Shown here in pieces: positions 22,490 to 33,792 of a DNA stretch of 64,000 bases (its first letter is position 1; every line of letters starts with the position of its first letter). The notes beneath the pieces are model-generated. The model saw nothing but the letters and a program-made list of their open reading frames with translations, was not told where the DNA came from and did not search any database. Source of the DNA: Mycogone perniciosa. Taxonomy: Eukaryota; Ascomycota; Sordariomycetes; Hypocreales; Hypocreaceae. The position numbers were made by a program, and so were the translations under genes. The stretch is taken from assembly GCA_025331125.1 (NCBI GenBank), contig JAOALB010000141.1, forward strand, positions 62,001-126,000, given 5' to 3'.

Positions 22490-23853
22490 ATGTTCGAGAA
22501 TCTCTGCACGCTCCCGCTCCCTGCAGATGTTTTTACAACAGCCTTGCATCCCACGGAGCCATTGCTTACCGTCGGCCTTTCCAATGGAATTGTCGAGACG
22601 TTCCGACTGCCGTCTAGTAACTCTTCGGACGACAGCGCAGACGGGGACACCAGTGTGCTGAGTGATGGAAAATCGACCGTCGACACGCTCTGGCGAACAA
22701 GGAGACACAAAGGGAGCTGTCGCTGCTTGGGCTACTCCCACGATGGACAGAGTATGTTGAGCCAGGGCAGACATTAGCCACGCATTTAAATCCCCGCGAC
22801 AACGTGATATGATGCTGACAGAACACTTTCATAGCCCAGTACTCTGCGGGTACGGACGCCTTGGTCAAGTACTACGATTCCTCCTCGGGTCGAGTAATCT
22901 CGAAGTTCGCGATCCCAACTACAACATCCAGGCCCGATGCGCCGACCCTGCTGCACGTGCTTAACCCCACGAGCCTACTCTTGGCAACCGACTCTGGCGC
23001 CTTGCATATCATTGACTTGCGCGACGGCATGCCGGGCAAGAAGCCTGCACAGACACACTACCCCCACTCTGACTACGTCTCGTCTATCACGCCTTTGCCA
23101 CCATCGGAAGAGAGCACGAGCGGATTCCCCAAGCAATGGGTCAGCACGGGAGGGACGACGTTGGCCGTCACTGATGTGCGACGCGGTGTGTTGGTACGCA
23201 GTGAAGACCAGGAGGACGAGCTTTTGAGCGCTTGCTTTGTCCCTGGTTTAGGCCCAAAGAAGAACCGCAACAACGGCGTTGTGGTTGTCGGTTCCGGATC
23301 CGGTGTATTAACCATGTGGGACAAAGGCGCCTGGGACGACCAACAGGAGCGCATCATTGTGGATTCAGCAAAGTCGGGCGGTGAGAGCATTGACGCGGTG
23401 GTTGTGGTGCCCAGGGAAATGGGCTTGGGCAAGAAGGTGGTTTGTGGTGTTGGCGACGGCAGCCTCAGAATCGTGGACCTGATGCGACGAGAAGTGGATG
23501 GGTCCGCTAATCTACGGCACGATGACATGGAAGGCGTGGTTTCGCTGGGCTTTGACTCGGAAAACCGACTTATTAGTGCCGGCGGCCGAACTGTCAAGGT
23601 GTGGGAGGAATTGTCTAAACTTCAACGTAGTGACAACAAGGAAGACGACGATGACGATGATGACTCGGAGGATGAGGGGAAAGGCAATGGACAGAAAGGC
23701 AGGCGAGGAGCTGAGAGTGATAGTGATGATGACGACAGTGATGACGGAGTGGAAGAGATGAAACAGCGCGCCAAGAGACGAAAGGAGGCGCAGAGCAACA
23801 AGCTGGGACCGATGGGTGCACACGGCATTTTGGGATTCGATGGAATGGATTGA
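22490..23853 (+). CDS. jip5: WD-repeat protein Jip5 homologue
   Basis: Two exons: 22490-22751 and 22835-23853, giving 426 residues. The 83-bp intron is read with the acceptor ATAG at 22831-22834, because the nearer upstream CAG would break the frame. The start MFENLCTLPLPADVFTTALHP and the following WRTRRHKGSCR block are characteristic of fungal Jip5 (WDR55-like) proteins. Degenerate WD repeats follow (LLLATDSGALHIIDLRDG; VVGSGSGVLTMWDKG; SAGGRTVKVWEE). The C-terminal tail is highly acidic and Lys-rich, then ends with a conserved-looking GPMGAHGILGFDGMD. The yeast and animal relatives are nucleolar and linked to ribosome biogenesis, and I infer the same role here. Direct evidence is confined to the sequence resemblance and repeat architecture. 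Confidence 0.85.
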
Positions 23854-24379
23854 GTTGAGGGATGGCCTCAACTCAGCCATCACGATTAGAGATGCGATTT
23901 AGGCTTGCAACTACTGGCACTCGCAAGGGAATGAGTGTCAAATCTGTAATTTGTGGCCAGGGACTCTGGCTAGGTTCAATAACCAAGCAATACTGAGACG
24001 AGATCCATCACAGTGATGGCTGAACTAGCTAAAGATGGATTTCGCGGGCTTATTCTCTGATGTGCCTTCACACCATCAACTCATAACAGAACGCAACTGT
24101 CCCCTCTGGTGCCTCGGGTCATCTCCGTCTCGTCCGGCTTTCTGACCTGGCATGGTACTCGTGCCAAAAACACCGACCCGGGAACCTGTGCATTGAGTTG
24201 GTTACCCCTGAGCGCCAATCCGCTGCAACTAAATCCAGATACGTTTGAAGTCGAAAGGCGAGAATCATCCAGCAAAAAAAAGCTTCCAGTCCTTCCAATA
24301 GGTAGTCTCGTCCGTTCATGCCGCATCGTGGAGAGTGACCAATCTTGGCTTAATACTTCATAGACGACAAGCGCATGTC
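23854..24379. other. Intergenic, downstream flank of the dehydrogenase relic
   Basis: About 0.5 kb between the Jip5 stop and the relic stop. The C-terminal half of an iron-type dehydrogenase would be expected here on the minus strand, but no frame shows it, so it has been deleted or mutated beyond recognition. Confidence 0.5.
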
Positions 24380-25036
24380 CTAGACCCCTGGGAGATGGAT
24401 ATAACTCCATTGATCCGTGCTTCTTTTGACCGACCGACAAGACGTTGAGCTCATAGAATGGGGCACGACACCGGCTCCAGACGGCGCCGAGAAGCGCATG
24501 GGATGACTTATAGTGAGCTCTTCATCGTAGATGATGACTGTCGGCAAACTCGCTCTCCCTTTTGTAAACATATTGCGCTCTTCCTTGCAAGTGTGCGAAT
24601 CGTCTGAGCCACTATGCGTTGTCGGTACGCAGATGTGAGGAATCCCCTTCCGTACACTTATGCCCTTCGCTAGCCTAACAGCAGAGGCGCCTCCGACACT
24701 GATGACGGCGTCGCGGCCAGATATACTTGACAGGCTTGGATATTCGTCCGAGTATAGTATTCGTGAATCAGGGTTCGGCAATAAGGCCTGTATGCGTCGA
24801 GCGAGAGAGATTCGCGATGGACTCGAGACAATGAGTGGAGATGATAGACACAGGCGACCCAGTTCGGTGGGTAGACGGGAGACGGCCCCGTAGCCAAGGA
24901 CAACTCGAGGAGATTCGCGCTTCGCACTGACAGGTGAAGTAGTGTGGCGAAGACGACGACAAGAGCGAGAACGAGAAATAGGAGATAAACGGGATCTGGA
25001 TGAGGTTGTAGAGGAACTAGACGAAGGAGTGCTCAT
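24380..25036 (-). pseudogene. Truncated iron-type alcohol dehydrogenase / maleylacetate reductase
   Basis: An open frame of 218 codons from ATG 25036. After a Ser/Arg-rich N terminus it resembles iron-containing alcohol dehydrogenases of the maleylacetate-reductase type: PRVVLGYGAVSRLPTELGRL, then DAVISVGGASAVRLAKGIS (nucleotide-binding GGGS, here GGAS), GIPHICVPTTHSGSD, and VIIYDEELT-S-P-RFSAPSG. Family members are about 350-400 residues, so roughly the last 45% is missing. Near 24457 the frame reads PHSMSSTS where the family has HAxEALYxxN. The +1 frame there reads FYELNV, which suggests a small deletion and frameshift. The C-terminal metal-binding His residues are absent. I therefore call it a decaying gene, although a short expressed protein cannot be excluded. 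Confidence 0.6.
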
Positions 25037-26678
25037 GATGTATATCCTCCAAGCCGGTATGGCTCCGTTGCGAAACAACGGCGACTGCACGGATGTGTAT
25101 GAAGGGAAATACGAGTATGTATGTATGTGTCAAAGAGACCGACATGCACTTTTTCTTCAGGTCTTCTTGAAACAACTAGTATCGAGATTTTAAATTCCGC
25201 ATGTTTGGAAAGAAGAAAGCATCTGAAAAGCCACTCAGAGGGTCGCTTATGGGTAAAATGAGAGAATGTGGCGTTGTGGACCCTCCCGGCCCGGACACTG
25301 GCGGACTAGGGGTGTGGGGCCGTGATAAAACTCCGGAGGAGACGGTCCGTATTGGTCCAGAGAGAGTGATGATTGGCGGGAGACGTCCGGTTGGGCTTGT
25401 GAAGAATGCAAACCAGTGATTCTTGGCAGATAGGTACTCCGTAGTCTCTAGGAAATGGCGTGGATTTGATGGGCTTTTTAAATAGTATGTCGTCGAGAGG
25501 ATAAAACATGTGAGATTTGTGGCTGAGACATGATGCCGCTGAGTGCATGGTAGTATCTGAGTGCCGGCTGCATCCATGCCGCGAGGACGTGTGTGAGTAC
25601 GGACCGTAGCAGGTAAACCCCCTTTCATTAAGGGCTCTTTTAACACTGTATAATAAGTCGGCATTCTCCTGTTTCATGAGGAGATGAAAGTGCTCACTCA
25701 TATACCTGAAGTATCGACCATCTGCACAGCTCTTCTTGTTGATGATGTATTACGAGTCAAGGTGTAACACTGTCAGTTGCGCCTTGTTTTACTCTACACA
25801 AACCACCGCATGGAAGAGCCGAAAGCCGATTAGTCCCACGTTTCAATACCTATGGTGTCGACTCTCGCAGATTCTACGACAGCATCACGCTTCCCACTAG
25901 CCTAAGCGACACAACCCGTCTTCACGATGGTGTCCCGTGGCGTGCTGCTGTCAGTCAATCAGAGTTGAGCAATGCCGCCTCTTGGGTTTACCAAGTGCAT
26001 GGCTCTAGTGTTTCGAGTCAGCTTGCGACGCATCCTTTGCGCCATCTTCCCACCAGGCTGGTAAACGTTTCTTTGTTGGAAGCAACCGCTCGCATTAATG
26101 CAAATACCGAGGAGATCTACATGAGACACGAGAGGCCGTGGTTTATTCCACAAAACGCATGGTACTGCCTGTACAGGCAGGGCTACATGAGCGAGTACCT
26201 TGTCATTTATTTCACACAAAGAATAGTGTACTTCGTACGCTTACGAAGGAAAAATAGTCGCCATATCCGCACATTCCGCTCACTTTGCAGGCTGACACCA
26301 ACTTCCCATCCCACTTGCCTACAACACGGAATGACGAAAATCTGGGGAAAGCCTATCGCTTTTTCGGAGCTCGCCGTACCCATCGGCCGGCTCCATGCTC
26401 GAAAGCTTCTATACGAGCCGTCAAATGGCATAGTTTCCATAGGGCAGTGTTGCCAAATGCTGTAGATAAAGCTCCGTCTCACCGCCAAGAACTGTTATCG
26501 CAAGGAACGGATATCAGGCTAACCAGGATTGCGGGCGCGGGATAGGCTGCTGTCTCACCCCACAACAAGCCATGCTTATTCTGGGGGTTCCGCCAGGTCC
26601 CGATATGCATACGAGTATTGATTCGTTCATCCTTGTCTGCATGCTGATACTCGTAAAAACGAATACTGAGTACTACTA
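25037..26678. other. Intergenic, 1.6 kb
   Basis: No convincing gene. Longer open stretches (for example 25176-25664 minus and 25965-26465 plus) lack an ATG-led domain or recognisable family. A TACTCCGTAG motif lies near 25435. Confidence 0.45.
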
Positions 26679-26987
26679 CTAGGATTGAGTGTAAAAGATG
26701 ACTGATAGTAGTTCCTTAGGAACAAGAGCCGATTCTACTTCATAGTTCTTATTAATTTTACCATCAACACCGACTCTATACTGCTCTGTGCTAGGTAGCA
26801 ATACAATTACTACTGGGCCGGAGTCGGCGGATGTCTCGAGCATTTCTGTGAGACCTGCAAAGACCCGGCTGGGGCTTTCAACTACCTTATGCTGCAAACT
26901 GATAGAATGAAAAAGGTCTCGATACGAATAAGCCACAACCTCACTTACTCGACCATATTCTGAATCGATAGTGTCTTCAATTGTTGA
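26679..26987 (-). CDS. Orphan coding fragment, unknown
   Basis: Two joined pieces can be read on the minus strand. An exon ends at 26949 with the reading ...STIEDTIDSEYGR, followed by a 57-bp intron (GTAAGT donor, TTTGCAG acceptor, 26948-26892), then a 71-codon terminal exon (26891-26679) with VESPSRVFAGLTEMLE, PVVIVLLPSTEQYRVGV and a stop. The strength of the splice signals and the frame match suggest a real or recently real gene. I could not find a supported start, because the upstream frame meets a stop at about 27015. No family was recognised. It is divergent from the permease gene. It may be the 3' end of a gene whose 5' exons have decayed. Confidence 0.35.
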   Translation of the reverse strand, partial: STIEDTIDSEYGRVSEVVAYSYRDLFHSISLQHKVVESPSRVFAGLTEMLETSADSGPVVIVLLPSTEQYRVGVDGKINKNYEVESALVPKELLSVIFYTQS

Positions 26988-27415
26988 ATATGTGTCGGCC
27001 AGACCCGATGGCTAGTGATAAGATCAAGATAAGGAACAATCGGACGCGCATCTTCACCCGCTGTCGGAACCAACATCGGCCAAACTAGAGCTTATCGCAT
27101 CACAGCTGGCAAGGATATGTTGTTTTCCATTAACAATCAACACTGATAAGAGACATAATTCCCTCCTTCAGTTAAAAACTCTTCAACATACACAGCATTT
27201 CCTTTTATTTTCAACATACCCTGTCGTCTGTCTCACATTAATCTGGTGTATGTAAGCAGAGTTTTCTATGACAGCATAGACCCAGGCAGGCTTCAGCAGG
27301 TTTGCCGCCAACAACCGCCAGGATTCAGCAGGTTCACCTGATCATAACCGCCAATCCTCTCCTCTGCTCAATACACTGCTTTCTCCGTATTATCGTCTCG
27401 TCTCATCATCAGGCA
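26988..27415 (+). promoter_or_regulatory. Urate permease promoter with four GATA-type sites
   Basis: Within 400 bp upstream of the permease ATG are four HGATAR sequences: TGATAA at 27016-27021, AGATAA at 27027-27032, CGATAA on the minus strand at 27092-27097, and TGATAA at 27144-27149. AreA-type GATA activators bind such sites to switch on nitrogen-source genes, and UapA-class permeases are known AreA targets. No clear UaY palindrome (TCGG-N6-CCGA) was seen. Near 27290-27355 two copies of TTCAGCAGGTT, each followed by ACCGCCA, form an imperfect direct repeat in the leader. Confidence 0.5.
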
Positions 27416-29320
27416 ATGGAAGAGGGTCACGGACCGGCGACCATCACGCCGGAGACGGCGCCCCGGAAATCCTTCGGAGGTCGTCTCCGCTCCGTCCGCC
27501 GGGCCTTCACCACCCGTGATGGCCTCCTCGGCCAATATGACTATGGAACGCTCTTCCGCCCCAATCTGCCCTTCATGTCCAAGGAGGCGCGTCGGAGCCC
27601 GTTTTTTGGCCTCAATGATAGAATGCCTGTTGTGTTGGCCCTGCTCTTGGGTCTGCAGCATTCGCTCGCTATGCTAGCTGGTATCATCACGCCCCCCATT
27701 ATCCTGGCCGGGCCTGGAGGTGCAAATTTGCTGCCTGAGCAACAACAATATCTGGTTTCTACAGCCTTGATTGTTTCGGGTATTCTGTCGAGCATTCAGA
27801 TTACAAGGTTCCATGTATACAAAACACCGTAAGCCTTCTGTCCTTATCCCTTCAAGCATAGACCATACGTATATAGTTTTGTCTAGAAACCCCTGTCCAT
27901 GATGAGACCAAATGAAACTGACCCTATCAACAGTTACTATCTTGGCACTGGTCTGATATCTGTCGTTGGCACCTCCTTCACCGTCATCCCCGTTGCTCAA
28001 GGTGCCTTCACACAGATGTATGCCAATGGCTTCTGTCCCTCTGACCCCAGTGGCAACCCTCTGCCCTGTCCTCGCGGCTACGGTGCTCTCCTTGGAACCA
28101 GTGCTGTTTGTGCATTGTCCGAAATCCTCCTGGCCCTCATCCCGCCCCGGATCCTGCTCCGCATGTTGCCCCCAATCGTCACGGGGCCTACTGTGATGCT
28201 CATCGGTATCAACCTCATTGCGCCCGGCTTCAAGGACTGGATGGGCGGCAGCGGACCGTGTTCAGCCCCCCCTGCAGGTAATGCCTTCTTCGCCGTGTGC
28301 CCGAATGCTGCTGCGCCGCACGCACTCCCCTGGGGTTCGCCTGAGTTTCTTGGCTTGGGCTTTTCGGTCTTCGTGACTATCATTCTATGCGAACGCTTCG
28401 GTTCTCCCATTATGAAATCCACCTCTGTTGTCATCGGCCTGCTAACCGGATGCATCATCGGCGCCGCTTGTGGCTACTTCGACCGCTCCGGTGTTGATGC
28501 CGCACCCGTGGCCTCCTTTATCTGGGTTCACACATTCCCTCTCTCCGTCTACGGCCCCTTGATCCTCCCTATGATAGCTGTCTTCATCGTCTGCGCCACA
28601 GAGTCGATTGGAGATATCACAGCCACCTGCGACGTCTCTCTCCTGGAAGTCGACGGCATTATCTACGAGTCACGCATCCAGGGCGGCGTCCTAGCCGATG
28701 GCTTGAACGGCTGTCTTGCTGCCCTCATGACCATAACGCCCATGAGCACCTTCGCACAAAACAACGGTGTCATTGCCCTAACCCGCTGCGCGAACCGCAA
28801 AGCCGGCTACGCATGCTGTTTCTTCCTCATCATTATGGGCGTCTTCGCAAAATTCGCCGCCGCTCTCGTTGCCATTCCCTCCGCAGTGCTCGGCGGCATG
28901 ACTACCTTTCTCTTCTGCTCAGTTGCCGTCTCTGGCATAGCCATTATTGCCCGTGGTGTTCCCTTCACGCGTCGCAATCGTTTCATTCTCACTGCGGGTT
29001 TGGCTCTCGGCTATGGTGCTACCTTGGTGCCTACTTACTTCAACCACATCTTTACCTACTCTGGCGATAACAAGTCTTTGAGGGGCTTCCTTGACGCCAT
29101 TGTGCTCATTATGGAGACTGGCTTTGCCGTCACGGCTGCGGTTTGTATGATCCTCAATTTGATGCTTTCAGAGGAGATAGAGGATGACATTGATGCCACT
29201 AATCCTGCTTTGCGTACACCACCGCCATCGAAATATGAACAGAACAATGAGAGTGATGAGAATCGAGCTGTAGTTGAAGGTAGTTTAGAGCGCAGCACAA
29301 AAGGAGAAAAGCAAGTATGA
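27416..29320 (+). CDS. uapA: Uric acid-xanthine permease (UapA type)
   Basis: Two exons: 27416-27828 and 27934-29320, with a 105-bp intron, giving 599 residues. It is a nucleobase-ascorbate transporter (NAT/NCS2): a polar N terminus, about 14 hydrophobic segments, GLQHSLAMLAG in the first helix, and the signature QNNGVIALTR in the core, which is the NAT motif Q-N-x-G-x-x-x-x-T-R. ATESIGDITA, typical of the urate/xanthine-specific fungal branch, precedes it. The C-terminal half resembles UapA closely (GGMTTFLF, FTRRNRFILTAG.ALGYGATLVPT, METGFAVTA). It imports uric acid and xanthine by proton symport at the plasma membrane for use as nitrogen source. Length fits the family (UapA is about 570). 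The upstream GATA sites fit nitrogen regulation. UapC-like paralogues have overlapping features, so the symbol is by subfamily resemblance. Confidence 0.88.
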
Positions 29321-29785
29321 AGAGTATTTGTGGGCGAGTAAGGATAATGAGGACAGCAGGCAGGCAGGCTACTCATGATATTTGAAAACACACCAGACAT
29401 TGTCTACTTACCTAGCCATCATCTCGCTCACTGCACTCAGCTTTCATCTGTGATTCGTAAAACCCACCCTGGGATGGCGTCACGACCTACGAGAGTGGCA
29501 TTGACACGTCCCATTGCCTCCAATCACCAAGATCCGGACTCCATAAAGGCAAACATACAACGCTGCCTTCCGGCTCCTTTTTCATTTTTGGATTGTAACC
29601 AACAGCAGGAGCCAATACTCTCTACATAAAACACACCACACAATTCCCGCATGCCAGCGGGAAGTGCTGCCAAAGCGGAGGATAATAGCCCGCCGCCCCC
29701 CCGAAACCCACTCTTTGTCGTCGTTTCCAACAAGGAGAAACTCTCTTTGAATGACCCAGGCATTAAAAAAAATACTAAAAATAAT
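29321..29785. other. Convergent 3' region
   Basis: The 3' flanks of the convergent permease (+) and capping triphosphatase (-) genes. No gene was seen. Confidence 0.6.
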
Positions 29786-32379
29786 TTATGGTTTCGTAAA
29801 CTCCTTGGCTTTGCGAGCCAATACTCGCACATTATCGACTAGTCCCTCTACCAGCTCTTGGTACCTGTGCGGTGCGCCACTCATTGCCCTTTGGCCTTGT
29901 TCGATAAGTATGTTGGGCGAAAGTTCGATTTCGAGCTCGTGTTCCTTCTCGATGCGCTGGGAATTCTGTGACTGGCAGTTAGCATAAAGTAATTCAAGAC
30001 GAGATTCGGGGGTGCGTCCTTACCCCTGGCCCACTGACAGCGTGTGTGACTTGCGTGAGATCAATCTGGTAATGTCCCTGGGTGTAGCTCAGTCGATCCT
30101 TGTTACGATCTGGCTGCCTGTCTCCCTGATTTGGTGCCCACTGTTCTAATTCCTCGACCGCGCCATCCCAGTTCATTTCGAGGTTGATGCTGATACGACA
30201 GTCCATCATGCACAAAGGCATGTGCAGGTCAATGTCTGCCACACGTGCCTTGACGATTTTGTTGAGTACCGCTTTGGTCTTTTGGTCGTATGTCACCCTC
30301 ACTCGGACATTTCTGCTGCGAGAACCGAGACGCGCTCGCATGCACCCGGGGAGGTGGGCTTGAAGCTCTGGTGGCAACTCGAAAAAGCGGTCGATCTCGC
30401 GTCGGTGCTTGTAGTGAACCTGGACTCGACTGGGTTCATTGGGATTCCGCGGGTCAGTCTGGATGACGATATGGTTTAAGAAGTCATTGTACGCCTTGTG
30501 ATGTGCCTAAATTTGGTTAGATATAGGCTCGTTGCACGTCGACTTTGTTTGGTCTTACCTCAGTCATGCTGCTTTTGAACGCAACGCGACCATTGTCTTG
30601 AAGAATGCATTCCGACTCAATGTATCGGTCAACCCTATGATTGGTGTCCTTGTCGATGAGTGTGCCAAGCTTGGCCTCAATTTCGAATTGGATCCCTCGA
30701 CTGACAATCTCTTGCATGTCCGGATTGTTGATAACATGGATGAAGAGGAAATCAGCTACAGTTTTTGACAGCTCTTCAAAAGGCTTCACGCCCGTTATGC
30801 TAGCTTCCCACGGGCCTAATATGTCTTGAGGACCGGGCTCTGGCGGGGGCGGCGCCTGGCTGATACTCGAGCGTCGTGGCCGCGTTGCTTCGGGAGAGGT
30901 CTGGCGGCTCGCGTGCTCTGTCTTGGCTGTACTTTCGTGTTTGCCATTAACAGGAGCGTGTATGTGCGAATGAGCTCTCTTCTGGAGAACGAAGTTGGCG
31001 TGACCTGGCAGTTTCTTTCCCAGAATGTGGGCACTCTGGGCCCATATGGGAGGTTGGGCACGAACGGTCCGCTTCTTCCTCGCAGCAGGGGATGCTGACT
31101 TTTTGATTCGGTCGGCGTACCCGCCATTTACCTCTCCTGGTGGTGGTTTTGTTTCCTTGTGCTCCAATTCCCTAGGACTCATGCTGCGATCCCCCAACTT
31201 GCGCTTGGCTGGTGTTATTATCGCTCGGTCGGAATCGATGGCCATGCTCTGAATACTGAGGGACGTTTTCGGTTCGGTGTCGGCCGGAGCCGAAGCTCTG
31301 TCAGAGTTGCTAGGAATTGATCCAAGCCTAGTCTTGGGACTAACGGAAAGGCTCTGCTCTCGCTCGTGTTGGGATTGCGGGCGTTGAGTATCTGACCCAG
31401 GCGACTCGTAAGCTGAATGGGAGTTTGAAAGGCGTTGCGCAGGCGGTGGAGGAGGTGCAGGTTTTGGCGAGGGCTGTGTGTGCACGCTTCCTGTAGGTGT
31501 CATTCGCTGTTGATATGGGCTCGGCGGTTGAGCAAAACTTCCAGGTGCAGAAGTCTGCCTTTGTGCAGCAGTAGGCTGGGGAGGACCTAAGGGGGTGGGC
31601 GGCTGCGAAGGGTGGCGGATGTATTCGGCGGGTGGAGGCTGCGGTGCAAGGACTGGGCTGCCCTGTGCGTATGAGGGTCCATATTGATGCTGACTATGTG
31701 TCGAAGTTGGTGTCGGTGTGGAATGAGTCGACTGGGAGCGTTGATGAAGGTACGGATGAGATGGACCGACAGGCGTGCCAACGGGCGATGCTTGTGGGAC
31801 GGGATGTTGTTGCACGTATGGAGCAGCAGAAGCATGTGCGGCTGGTGCTGCCACACCCGGACCCTGCGAGTAGCTATCACGTCTTTGTTGCTGATAATGC
31901 GTAGGCGGGTATTGGTGTCGCTGGACCGGGCTCGCCATTTCTTGGCTGGGCTGCGATGGAGGAAATGGATATCCTGTACTGCTGCCGGGGGTTGTAGCTG
32001 ATGTGGGAGTTGCTCTATACGGAGACGCGATGGGAGCTGAGTTGGTTCTGGAGCTACTGGGAGAACGGACATCGTGATACGAGCTTGGGGGTTGAAGCGG
32101 AGGCGGCGCAGGGCGCGCTGGATAGCGGCCTTGAGCTTGATATGGCGATGGCTGAGGAGGATAGGCAGTGGGTGCATGATGTTGCGGAGGATGTGGATAG
32201 TCCTGGGCCATGGGCTTGTTCGGTGACGGCTGATGGGGCTGATGGGCGTAGTCGCGATATCCATACTGAGCCGGACTCTGACTCTGGCTGGGGCGAGGCT
32301 GCTGCTGAGGGGTCGGCGGCGGCTTTGGCGGCGCGCGGTCGCCATTGTCGGATGTGTTGAGAACAGAACGGAGATCCAT
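29786..32379 (-). CDS. mRNA-capping enzyme RNA 5'-triphosphatase (Cet1 type)
   Basis: Three exons: 32379-30559, 30506-30024 and 29965-29786, giving 827 residues. The first 400-odd residues are disordered, rich in Pro, Gln, Ser and Tyr. The catalytic part begins near residue 545. It shows the tunnel-fold metal-binding motif ExExK (FEIEAKLG), then in exon 2 an RVRVTYD strand and an MDCRISINLEMNWD strand, and in exon 3 the second acidic strand HELEIELSPN and a final helix ending REFTKP-like. This is the fungal metal-dependent RNA triphosphatase, homologue of yeast Cet1/Ctl1. It removes the gamma phosphate of nascent pre-mRNA in the nucleus before guanylyl transfer. The start is the ATG after which the sequence becomes Pro/Gln-rich (MDLRSVLN); upstream frame sequence looks like 5' leader. 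It is divergent from rpn2. Confidence 0.9.
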
Positions 32380-33792
32380 GGCTGCGGGGAGAGGAGGAGG
32401 AGTCTTCGTCTTCGTCTTCGTCTTCTTCGTGCAGCGATGAGCGCGCGGCGCGAGACGATGGCTTAGGTCTGGACTCAATTGCCCGGCAATAATAGCTGTA
32501 CCTCCATGCGCCTTGGCACGCGACGGCGGTGGTTCGATGGGATTTCAGAGGGCTTTCGAGCGCGCGAAGGATGCGATGGTGATTGAGTCGCAAACGGTCA
32601 TCCTCAAGTTGTCATGGACGAGGCTCAGGTGGCGGAGTCGCGACTGTTCGGCGGGGAACGACTGACAGCACGCGCAGAAGCCAGCTGGCCAGTCAAATAT
32701 GCGGGAGGCCTGGCTGATCGATAGGCTGGAGTCGAGATGCGCGTCCTGTCGATCGTATGTGGACGGCTTTGGACGACAGCGTTGGGAGTTGATTGCGAAG
32801 GCCTGATGTTGTTCAGGCAGGGATGAATGCGCCAGGACACTTTTTCCCCCCCTTCTGTGAAGGACTGGGCTGTCTTAGCACATCGGTCGATGGGAGAGAG
32901 CCAACCTAACAGGTGATTTATATGTAGACCTGAGGTAGTATCAATGATCGAGCACTACTCCACAACAGAGGGTGGAAAATGTAGCTACATCCATATCTTC
33001 CTCATCGTCAAGCCGAATTATATTTTTTTTCCACCTTTCGTTGAGTTTGGATTCACATACTATTACAACTAGGTACTACCTAGCTCAGCTAGACGTCTGT
33101 CGATACCTACCTCTAGCAGTAAGGTAGGGAGAAATAAGGCAGAGGAGGAGGTACAAGTTCACGCCAACAACGTGCATGTATTGCGCCATTGTGATGGTAT
33201 ATAGATAGCTGTTAGACCGCCATGCTCTCATTCAAAGCAACCCGATGTATTTGCCCTGCCGTTCTTTCGGCTTCCCCTCGACTTCCATCCTTCCAATATA
33301 GCCAGCTGGTATTCCCATCAGCTCTTCAACGTCATCTTTTGTGACTCCCATTCATGTTGTGCTGTGGGCTTCGCACTAGGTGACTTCTCCGCTAATCTTC
33401 ATGAGGCATAGAGTGCCATCAAATGGGACCGAAGTCTCCATATCACGTGAACACTCCCCTAAGCCCGTATTACATAATCACCGGCATATGTAAGCCGACT
33501 TGGAGCTCTTGGGTAGGTCCGTGCATCTGGAAGGGCAGGCAGAGCTGTGCCTGACGTGGATGGTCGTGCCTGTTCGTCCTGGCGCAAAACATCACATCAT
33601 CACTCAGTTTCCTCCGCGAAACAACACCATCATCGCCTCGTATTTTCCCTCAGTTCCGGAGGGCTTCTCGTTGGAAACCCTGTAGAAGCTGATCTCCAAC
33701 TCTCCTCCTATTTTTCACCTTCAGCCCGCTCGTCTGGCCGAACGCATCAACGCCACCGTCCCTCCATCTGCTTCGTTCCCAAGCGCCTCAAC
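32380..33792. promoter_or_regulatory. 1.4-kb divergent promoter, capping enzyme and rpn2
   Basis: Start codons of the two essential genes are 1.4 kb apart. The sequence includes CT-rich stretches near both starts, as is common in fungal promoters. Open frames in it (for example from 33547) end at or overlap the rpn2 start and show no domain. No other gene was seen. Confidence 0.45.

Noticed and set aside
25965..26465. A 166-codon plus-strand open frame between the dehydrogenase relic and the permease
   Set aside because: It starts without ATG, has no domain, and has low-complexity composition; probably chance.
31587..32345. A 252-codon minus-strand frame inside the capping triphosphatase
   Set aside because: It is a frame-shifted reading of the Pro/Gln-rich coding sequence, rich in Arg, His and Pro, with no family resemblance.
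29786..32379. The N-terminal Pro/Gln-rich half of the capping enzyme as a separate gene
   Set aside because: It is in one uninterrupted frame with the catalytic domain, and such disordered N termini are usual in fungal Cet1 homologues.
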